64,000 nucleotides of DNA from UBA3700 sp964478025 (GTDB taxonomy: Bacteria > Bacillota > Clostridia > Christensenellales > UBA3700). The position numbers and the translations under genes are program-made. Of the stretch, positions 16,526 to 22,872 are shown one piece after another. The notes below the pieces were generated by a model, which was not told the DNA's origin, made no database searches, and saw nothing but the letters and a program-made list of their open reading frames with translations. The stretch is taken from positions 62,001 through 126,000 of the forward strand of contig CAYZGK010000002.1 in assembly GCA_964478025.1 (NCBI GenBank). Direction: 5' to 3'. Within the stretch, counting starts at the first letter, position 1; each line of letters starts with the position of its first letter.

Positions 16526-17395
16526 CTATTTAATTTCACTAAACTTTGTAACTTTTCCTGTATAAATATTTTTAAGTATTTCTGCAGTTACATTTGAAAT
16601 TTGATCATTATCTTTGTTAACAATTACTGCTACTGCATCTAAACAAATTGTTGTTTCTGTATAAGCATCATTCTTTGAAGATGAACTAGCAACACCAATA
16701 ACTGTACCATTTGTATCACCCTTAGCAGCTGTTCTTCCTTCGCTTGATCCGTTAAAGCTAATTGTAAATTTAACGTTTGCAACTTTATCTCCAAGTAATG
16801 CTTTATAGTTTGCAATTAATTTTTCCATTAAATCTGTCATTGATGTAGAACCCTTTACTACAACATCACCACTTAGCGCTGTTGCTGGAACAGTGTATTC
16901 ACTACGGCTTGAGAAATCACTTGGTAGAATACCATGAGTTGCTGTAATACCATCTTTTGCTGTTGAAGACATACAATAATTAAAGAAGTCTTGAGCTGCT
17001 GGTTGTAAAGTAACACTATTATTTGTTAATAATAAGAATGGTCTTTGAATCTTATATTCTCCTGAACGAACATTTTCTTCAGTTGCCTCTACTCCATTTA
17101 CCTTTAAAGCCTTAACGCTATCATCAACTGATGCTAAGGAAATATAACCAATAGCTGTCTTTGTTGTAGCAACTTTTTCACGAACGTTAGCTGTAGAACT
17201 ATACTCTTCCTTATCTGAGATTAATTCACTAGCTTGAAGTCCAACGAACTTATCAAAAGCTTCTCTTGTTCCACTTGCTGCATCTCTACATACAACTAGA
17301 ATGTTTTTCTCTGTATTGCTAGAACAACTAGCAAAAGTAAATAATGTAACAACTGCCATAATACCTGCAATTATCATTAATAATTTCTTTTTCAT
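16526..17395 (-). CDS. pstS: Phosphate-binding lipoprotein PstS, circularly permuted
   Basis: A lipoprotein signal peptide ends at Cys24 (TFASC). The mature protein has both halves of PstS but in the wrong order. It opens with the part that is normally second: VVCRDAASGTREAFDKF, AIGYISLASVDDSVKAL and the RPFLLLT to FFNYCMSSTAKDGI end region. The part that is normally first follows: VVVKGSTSMTDLMEKL, FNGSSEGRTAAKG, CLDAVAVIVNKDNDQI and ILKNIYTGKVTKFSEIK. The protein stops exactly where an ordinary PstS would run on into its GSGTR segment. Start 17395 has AAGGAG upstream; the frame extends to 17485 without a better site. It heads the phosphate operon, 2 bases before pstCA. Confidence 0.93.
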   Translation of the reverse strand: MKKKLLMIIAGIMAVVTLFTFASCSSNTEKNILVVCRDAASGTREAFDKFVGLQASELISDKEEYSSTANVREKVATTKTAIGYISLASVDDSVKALKVNGVEATEENVRSGEYKIQRPFLLLTNNSVTLQPAAQDFFNYCMSSTAKDGITATHGILPSDFSSRSEYTVPATALSGDVVVKGSTSMTDLMEKLIANYKALLGDKVANVKFTISFNGSSEGRTAAKGDTNGTVIGVASSSSKNDAYTETTICLDAVAVIVNKDNDQISNVTAEILKNIYTGKVTKFSEIK

Positions 17396-17452
17396 ATTTT
17401 TTTTCTCCTTTTTTTTCGTGATATAAAATTGTTTTTTCATATCTACACTTAA

Positions 17453-17518
17453 AATATATACAAAACAAAAATTATTAACTGACAAACTTTAGTAAAACAA
17501 TTGTAATGTTTTTGTAAA
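17453..17518 (-). promoter_or_regulatory. Pho box and promoter of the pst operon
   Basis: On the minus strand four hexamers stand at exact 11-base intervals: TTTACA (17513-17518), ATTACA (17502-17507), TTTACT (17491-17496) and TTGTCA (17480-17485), each separated by 5 bases. This is the direct-repeat pattern bound by PhoB/PhoP dimers. A -10 candidate, TATATA or TATATT (17453-17460), follows 19-21 bases after the last repeat, which takes the place of a -35. The pstS start is about 60 bases further on. Confidence 0.8.
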
Positions 17519-17556
17519 GTGACCTATTATTTCTACTTATTTATTTAAAACAATAA

Positions 17557-17585
17557 TTGACTTAATAAAATACTTTTGCTATTAT
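17557..17585 (+). promoter_or_regulatory. Promoter of the DUF234-type ATPase gene
   Basis: TTGACT (17557-17562), 17 bases, TATTAT (17580-17585), 66 bases upstream of the ATG at 17652. It points away from the pst promoter, so the two genes are transcribed divergently with only 38 bases between the elements. Confidence 0.7.
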
Positions 17586-17651
17586 AAATTTGTCAAATCG
17601 TAATTAGACTAATCGTGATTATACAAAATTAAACAAAGGAGAATCATACAA

Positions 17652-19082
17652 ATGTTTATAGGAAGGGAAAATGAATTAAAATTTCTTAATGATGCATATT
17701 TTTCTAATAAAGCTGAATTCATTATTTTATATGGTAGACGCCGTATAGGAAAAACTGAACTTTTAAATGAGTTCGCTAAAGGTAAAAAATGCATTTTTTA
17801 TACTTGTAGAGAATATACTGACAAAATTCAATTACAATCATTTACAAACAAAATTCATTCCTATAATATTTCAGAGTTTAAATATGTTGATTGTTTTTCA
17901 GATTGGGAAAAAGCTTTTTCTTCTGTCTTACATATTGATTCTAACGAAAAAAAATTAATAATAATAGATGAATTTCCTTATGCTTGCAAGGTTAATAAAA
18001 GTATACCTTCTATATTGCAAGTTTTATGGGATGAAAAATTACGTCATGAAAATGTTATGATTGTTCTTTGTGGAAGTGCTATGAGTTTTATCGAAAAAGA
18101 CTTACTTGCAGAAAAAAATCCACTGTATGGAAGAACTACAGGAATTTATAAAATGAATCCACTTCCCTATCTTGATGCTTTTAAGTTCTTCCCTAATTTT
18201 TCAGATGAAGATAAATTATTAGCTTATTCCATTTTAGGTGGAGTTCCTCAGTATTTAAGACAATTTAATGATAAATTATCTTTAGAAGATAATATAAAAC
18301 AAAATATATTAAAAAAAGGCTGCTCTCTTTATAACGAGGTAGAGTTTTTATTAAAACAAGAATTACGTGAAACTTCTGTTTACAATACAATTGTAGAAGC
18401 CATTGCTCTTGGTAATAATTCTTTTAATGATATTTTAAACAAAACACACCTAGAGAAAAGCAAACTAAGTGTCTATCTTAAAAGTTTAATAGATTTATCT
18501 ATCATAGAAAAAGAAACACCTGCTTTATCTTCCAATAAAGATATACACAATATATCAAAAGGCAATTATGTCCTTGTAGATAATTTCTTCCGTTTTTGGT
18601 ATGCTTTTGCATATCCTAATTTTACGGATCTTGAAAATGATGATATAGATGGTGTATGGGAAAATGATATAAAAAATAACCTACATAATTTTGCGGCTCG
18701 ACCTTTTGAGAAAATTTGCTTGGATTATTTATATATTCTAAATAAAAATAAAAAATTACCATTTAGAATCCATAATGCTTCTAGATACTGGGGGAAAACC
18801 CTTCAACTAATCAATGGTAAAAAAGAATCTATTAATCTTGAAATAGATATCCTTGCACCAGATGAAAAAAAGGAAAACTTTATTTTTGGGGAATGCAAAT
18901 TCACAAAAGAAGCCTTTGATATGCAACAACTAAAAAAATTGCAAAATAAAGTATTTTTAAATGGAAATATATATTATTACCTATTCTCTCTTTCTGGTTT
19001 TACTAGTTCAATAAAAGAATATGCATTAAATAATAAAAATTTAATTTTAATAGAAACAAAAGACATTATAAATGTGAATTAA
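17652..19082 (+). CDS. AAA ATPase of the archaeal-type / DUF234 family
   Basis: A 476-residue ATPase whose start MFIGRENELKFLN and P-loop ILYGRRRIGKTELLNEF are typical of the ATPase_2/DUF234 group; Walker B is LIIIDEFPY, and VLCGSAMSFIEK is the sensor segment. A winged-helix-like middle (about 245-300) leads to a nuclease-like C-terminus: INLEIDILAPD, then FIFGECKFTK, keeping the D and E-x-K residues of PD-(D/E)XK folds. Function in bacteria is unclear. AAGGAGAATCATACAA precedes the ATG. It is one of only two plus-strand genes here, and has its own promoter and terminator, so it may be an acquired single-gene unit. Confidence 0.85.
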   Translation: MFIGRENELKFLNDAYFSNKAEFIILYGRRRIGKTELLNEFAKGKKCIFYTCREYTDKIQLQSFTNKIHSYNISEFKYVDCFSDWEKAFSSVLHIDSNEKKLIIIDEFPYACKVNKSIPSILQVLWDEKLRHENVMIVLCGSAMSFIEKDLLAEKNPLYGRTTGIYKMNPLPYLDAFKFFPNFSDEDKLLAYSILGGVPQYLRQFNDKLSLEDNIKQNILKKGCSLYNEVEFLLKQELRETSVYNTIVEAIALGNNSFNDILNKTHLEKSKLSVYLKSLIDLSIIEKETPALSSNKDIHNISKGNYVLVDNFFRFWYAFAYPNFTDLENDDIDGVWENDIKNNLHNFAARPFEKICLDYLYILNKNKKLPFRIHNASRYWGKTLQLINGKKESINLEIDILAPDEKKENFIFGECKFTKEAFDMQQLKKLQNKVFLNGNIYYYLFSLSGFTSSIKEYALNNKNLILIETKDIINVN

Positions 19083-19087
19083 AAAAA

Positions 19088-19118
19088 CAATGGTAAAATC
19101 TCCTTACCATTGCTTTTT
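19088..19118. terminator. Bidirectional terminator between convergent genes
   Basis: CAATGGTAA and TTACCATTG form a perfect 9-bp stem with a 7-base loop. It is followed by CTTTTTAT on the plus strand and by a seven-T run on the minus strand, so it serves both the DUF234 ATPase gene and fucI. Confidence 0.9.
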
Positions 19119-19160
19119 ATATTCGTTGCTTAATTATTAATTTGTTTATAGTATAAACTT

Positions 19161-20966
19161 CTATTTACGAATGTTTCTATACATAGGACCAAGTGCATCA
19201 CAGGCTCTATAATCTTGTCCTTCCTTATCCATTCCGAATGCATTCCATGTTGATGGACGGAAAATATCTTTCTCATCTACATTATGCATACAAACTGGAA
19301 TACGTAACATACTGCACATTGTAATTAAATCTGCACCAATATGACCATAAGAAATAGCTCCATGGTTTGCTCCCCAGTTATTCATTACATCGTAAGCTGA
19401 GGCGAATGCGCCCTTACCTGTAACTCTTGGAGTAAACCAAGTACAAGGCCATGTATAGTCTGTACGTTTCCAAAGCGTATCAGTAACCTCATCTGGAAGT
19501 TTTACAGTCCAACCTTCAACTATTTGCATTACAGGTCCTAATCCCTTTATAAGGTTAAGACGGATCATAGTTGCTGGCATTTCTGCTCTTGTTACAAATC
19601 TACTTGAATAACCACCGCCACGGAAATATCCTAGATCAGCATAAGGCCATGTTACATGAGACATAATAGTATCTATATCTTTATCTGTAACATTCCACCA
19701 CTGCTTCATAACGGCATTGCCTTTTTCATCTTTTAATTCACCACAAGCATCAACACAACAAGCACCTGAGTTAATTAAATGAATAAATCCATCAGCCTCT
19801 TTTGCTTTACCCTCTAACTTATATCCAGTAACACGTTTAACTGCATCACCTGACCAATATGTACGAACATCGGCAAACATTTGAGCTCTTCCTGTTAATA
19901 ATTTCATAAACAACATACTTGTTGCATTTAAAGTATCATTTTCTGTACCTAAAACATATGGTTCTCTTGCACCATTCCAATCGAATGATGAATTAAGTAT
20001 ACTTTCTGGGAAATCGCAGTTTGGATAGAAATCTGTCCATTGACGTTGTCCTTGGAAGCCACCGACGATTGCATTATGTCCAACAGATTCTTCTGTAAAG
20101 TTCTTACGAAGTGCTTTATTACCATTATAAAGGTCCTTTATAATACAAGCCATCTTAGCTGTAAATTCCCAATCTTTTTCTTTTTGAGCAGGAGTTTTTT
20201 GCATTTCTACTGGGTTCTTATCAAAATCTGGACGACATTTTTCTTTTACCCAAGCTAGAGCTTTCTTGTATTCATTCTTATCATAAATACCTTCAGTCAT
20301 TCTACGAATAATTTCAACTTCATCAACTGATTCAACTCTCATACCAAGATATTCTTCAAAGAAATCTGGAGAAATAATACTTCCACCAATACCCATAGTA
20401 ACGGAACCAATTTGCAAATAAGATTTACCACGCATTGTAGCAACAGCAACTGCAGCTCTAGCAAAACGTAAAATCTTTTCTTGAACGTCATTAGGAATAG
20501 TTGTATCATCAGCATCTTGAACTTCATGTCCATAGATACCAAATGCAGGTAATCCTTTTTGGCTATGTGTAGCAAGTACAGAAGCTAAATATACAGCCCC
20601 TGGTCTTTCAGTACCATTAAATCCCCAAACAGCTTTAATTGTCATTGGGTCCATATCCATTGTCTCTGCACCATAGCACCAACATGGAGTAACTGTAAGT
20701 GTAATATCTACATTGTTCTTTTTAAATTTATCTGCACATGCTGCAGCCTCAGCTACTCTACCTATTGTTGTATCAGCAATAATAACCTTAACTGGCTCAC
20801 CATTTGAGTATCTAACATTTTCAGAAATTAATTTAGCGGCAGCCTTAGCCATATTCATAGTTTGGTCCTCTAGGCTCTCTCTAACCTTAATTTTGCCTCT
20901 ACGTCCATCAATTGTTGGACGAATTCCAATAACAGGATAATCTCCTATCAATCTTGATTGTGCCAT
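19161..20966 (-). CDS. fucI: L-fucose isomerase
   Basis: 601 residues, the usual size. It interconverts L-fucose and L-fuculose (and D-arabinose/D-ribulose) using Mn2+. Family text includes PVIGIRPTIDGRRGKIKVRE, PTPCW-like VTPCWCYGAETMD, GIYGHEVQDADDTTIPNDV, GGFQGQRQWTDFYPN and WPCTWFTPRVTGKGAFASAY. Start ATG 20966 has GGAG 6 bases upstream. No fuculokinase, aldolase or fucose permease gene is adjacent, so fucose use would depend on genes elsewhere. An 8-bp palindrome TGTCGACA at about 21076 and a TATGAT-like -10 lie upstream, but no promoter can be assigned firmly. Confidence 0.97.
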   Translation of the reverse strand: MAQSRLIGDYPVIGIRPTIDGRRGKIKVRESLEDQTMNMAKAAAKLISENVRYSNGEPVKVIIADTTIGRVAEAAACADKFKKNNVDITLTVTPCWCYGAETMDMDPMTIKAVWGFNGTERPGAVYLASVLATHSQKGLPAFGIYGHEVQDADDTTIPNDVQEKILRFARAAVAVATMRGKSYLQIGSVTMGIGGSIISPDFFEEYLGMRVESVDEVEIIRRMTEGIYDKNEYKKALAWVKEKCRPDFDKNPVEMQKTPAQKEKDWEFTAKMACIIKDLYNGNKALRKNFTEESVGHNAIVGGFQGQRQWTDFYPNCDFPESILNSSFDWNGAREPYVLGTENDTLNATSMLFMKLLTGRAQMFADVRTYWSGDAVKRVTGYKLEGKAKEADGFIHLINSGACCVDACGELKDEKGNAVMKQWWNVTDKDIDTIMSHVTWPYADLGYFRGGGYSSRFVTRAEMPATMIRLNLIKGLGPVMQIVEGWTVKLPDEVTDTLWKRTDYTWPCTWFTPRVTGKGAFASAYDVMNNWGANHGAISYGHIGADLITMCSMLRIPVCMHNVDEKDIFRPSTWNAFGMDKEGQDYRACDALGPMYRNIRK

Positions 20967-21154
20967 AATAATCTCCTTTATTTCTTATTTTTTATATTTA
21001 ATTTTGTTTAATGAAAATCTAAATATCTTACTTTTAAATCATAACACAATTAATTTAATAAATAAATAGCAAAAATGTCGACAAAATAGATATTTTCTAA
21101 TTCAAATTACTTATATTTTTCATAAAAGACTATTTATTTTTTCTCAATATTTTT

Positions 21155-22123
21155 TTATTCACTTAAAATGCTTATACGTGTTGAAATTATATTATTTAAT
21201 CTCTCTTTTATATTTTCTCCAATATATGATTCTTCAACCATTTTAAGTAGATTTTCTTTTTCTTTGATAATTTTAGTAATAAATTTTTCAGCTGTTATTT
21301 TTTCTATACCAATATCTTTTGCAAAATTTAAGAAATCTTTTCTACAAAGTTTATTTCTTTTGCTACACATTGTTAAAACAAATTCTTCTTTATCTTCAGG
21401 TATAATAGCATTAACAGGAAGCATGTCATAAGCACTAGATAGAACATATACACCACTGCCTTCTTTCTTTTCTATTAATGAAAAATTTTTCAAATGCATA
21501 TCAGAATTTCCTACAACAAAAGAAAAAACTAATCTAAAATAAAGCTCTGTTAAATCAAACATTTTCATAGAGGAATATTTATTTATAACCTTTGCGCATC
21601 GCTCATAAGAACCTTTATACTTATCCTCAGTTAATCGCTCATCAAGTTGACAAAAATCCTCCATAGCAAGCATTTGAATATTACCATCACTTTGATCTCT
21701 ATCAATTCTTTTTGTTATATAAGCAAGTTCTCCTTTATTATTCATTTTAATTAAAGCAAAAGGTACAGTTTTAATTCCCAATTTCTTTGCCATTTGCATA
21801 ACTAAATATTCTGCTTCTGGCAAGTTTTCATAATCCTTTGTTTGTGGCTTAAATATATAACCTGTTGGATAATTTACAAGAGTTAGCCTTGGATGTTTTT
21901 CATTTGTTAAATGTAAAGATAATTTCTTTTGAACTCCAGGAACAGTAAATCCCTTATCTACTGTTTCATTGGTAAGTTTTTTTAATGTTTCTTCTGAAAT
22001 ATCTAAAAGTGGCAATTCTTTACTTCCAAAAAAAGCTTTTATACATTTTCTATGCCAGCCATTTTCTAATTCTTCTATAGGAGCATTAAGTGCAAATTCT
22101 TTGCCACAACACAAGCATTTCAT
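21155..22123 (-). CDS. hipT: HipT-like Ser/Thr kinase toxin (HipA C-terminal part)
   Basis: A 322-residue kinase of the HipA family without the N-terminal subdomain, which is encoded by the preceding gene. The N-terminus has a possible zinc knuckle (CLCCGKEF, then GWHRKC). The flexible ATP loop reads TVPGVQKK, with Thr60 at the place of the autophosphorylated Ser150 of E. coli HipA (SVAGAQEK). Catalytic Asp208 and Asn213 (GNSDMHLKNFSL) and the metal Asp233 (AYDMLP) are intact, so it should be active. Known relatives phosphorylate aminoacyl-tRNA synthetases; the target here is unknown. The start overlaps the hipS stop by 4 bases (ATGA). Confidence 0.87.
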   Translation of the reverse strand: MKCLCCGKEFALNAPIEELENGWHRKCIKAFFGSKELPLLDISEETLKKLTNETVDKGFTVPGVQKKLSLHLTNEKHPRLTLVNYPTGYIFKPQTKDYENLPEAEYLVMQMAKKLGIKTVPFALIKMNNKGELAYITKRIDRDQSDGNIQMLAMEDFCQLDERLTEDKYKGSYERCAKVINKYSSMKMFDLTELYFRLVFSFVVGNSDMHLKNFSLIEKKEGSGVYVLSSAYDMLPVNAIIPEDKEEFVLTMCSKRNKLCRKDFLNFAKDIGIEKITAEKFITKIIKEKENLLKMVEESYIGENIKERLNNIISTRISILSE

Positions 22124-22452
22124 AGTCTTTCACTCCTTACACTTACATTTCCTATTGCATCTCTACATGCAACTAAAAGTACCCCAAATCTATCATTTGG
22201 GGATATTTTCCAATTATGTGTCACAACATCAAACAACCAGCCTTCTGGAATTAGTCCATCAAAAAATGGAAATAGTGTTTTTGATTGATACTCTTTTTTA
22301 GAAATAGGCAATGTTAAACTTACTGCTAATGCTTTGTCATTTTTTAAATATTTTTCATCATATGAAAAAGAATATCCATAATCATTTTCTGACAATACCC
22401 CTGCAAAGACATTGCAAACATATATATAAGCATTTCTATATGTATCACTCAT
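22120..22452 (-). CDS. hipS: HipS-like protein (HipA N-terminal subdomain 1 as a separate chain)
   Basis: About 110 residues matching the first subdomain of HipA: VCNVFAGVLSENDYGYSFSY, LAVSLTLPISKKEYQS, FPFFDGLIPEGWLFDVV and the helix NDRFGVLLVACRDAIGNVSV. In the E. coli HipBST system the corresponding small protein HipS is the antitoxin and blocks the kinase with a tryptophan loop; a Trp is present here at PEGW. An in-frame GTG lies one codon upstream at 22455; either start is served by GGGAG. The gene overlaps hipB and hipT, as expected for a tightly coupled module. Confidence 0.82.
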   Translation of the reverse strand: MSDTYRNAYIYVCNVFAGVLSENDYGYSFSYDEKYLKNDKALAVSLTLPISKKEYQSKTLFPFFDGLIPEGWLFDVVTHNWKISPNDRFGVLLVACRDAIGNVSVRSERL

Positions 22453-22651
22453 CACGCTCTATTCTCCCAACAGTTACTTGTGCTCCAAAAACAGCAAGTG
22501 CTTGATTTACTTTATCTAAACGTAAAGTTTTTTTGCCTTGCTCTAGTTCACGAACGAACCTTAAGCCAAGTCCAGCGCGCATGGCAAACTCTTCCTGCGT
22601 TAAACCTAATTCTTTTCTATTTAGCTTTATAAACTCACTTATGTTGTTCAT
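22445..22651 (-). CDS. hipB: HipB-like HTH repressor
   Basis: A 68-residue Xre-family helix-turn-helix protein: EFIKLNRKELGLTQEEFAM, AGLGLRFVRELEQGKKTL, and a short C-terminal strand GAQVTVGRIE, which in HipB proteins forms the dimer sheet. It is the DNA-binding member of the module and very probably binds the three palindromes at 22688-22788 upstream. The start ATG has AAGGAATAAT before it. The stop overlaps the hipS start region. Confidence 0.88.
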   Translation of the reverse strand: MNNISEFIKLNRKELGLTQEEFAMRAGLGLRFVRELEQGKKTLRLDKVNQALAVFGAQVTVGRIERDE

Positions 22652-22687
22652 ATTATTCCTTTATAGATTGATTTATAACATAATTTT

Positions 22688-22788
22688 ATACCCTTTCGGT
22701 ACTCTTTACAATATATTTTACTTGTTTTATACCCAAACGGGTATTATTTACTATAATTATACCAAATTTATACCTAATCGGGTATAAA
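22688..22788. promoter_or_regulatory. Three HipB-type operators at 41-bp spacing
   Basis: ATACCCAAACGGGTAT (22729-22744) and ATACCTAATCGGGTAT (22770-22785, extended arms TTTATACC/GGTATAAA) are near-perfect palindromes. A degenerate copy, ATACCCTTTCGGTAC, begins at 22688. Starts are exactly 41 bases apart. The third overlaps a candidate promoter on the minus strand (TTGTAA at about 22709, TAAAAT near 22686), so binding would shut off hipBST. Confidence 0.78.
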
Positions 22789-22810
22789 TTTATTTTTTAT
22801 CTAATACATA

Positions 22811-22843
22811 AAAATAGGCAACCAATATTCTTGATTGCCTATA
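22811..22843 (-). terminator. Intrinsic terminator after ppdK
   Basis: On the minus strand ATAGGCAATC pairs with GGTTGCCTAT (one G-T pair) around AAGAATATT and is followed by TTTTTATG, about 30 bases past the ppdK stop. Confidence 0.8.
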
Positions 22844-22872
22844 AATTTTACTTTAAAATCCGTTTATTCTAA

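Noticed and set aside
21060..21100. Catabolite-repressor site upstream of fucI
   Set aside because: The TGTCGACA palindrome is only 8 bp and does not fit the cre pattern.
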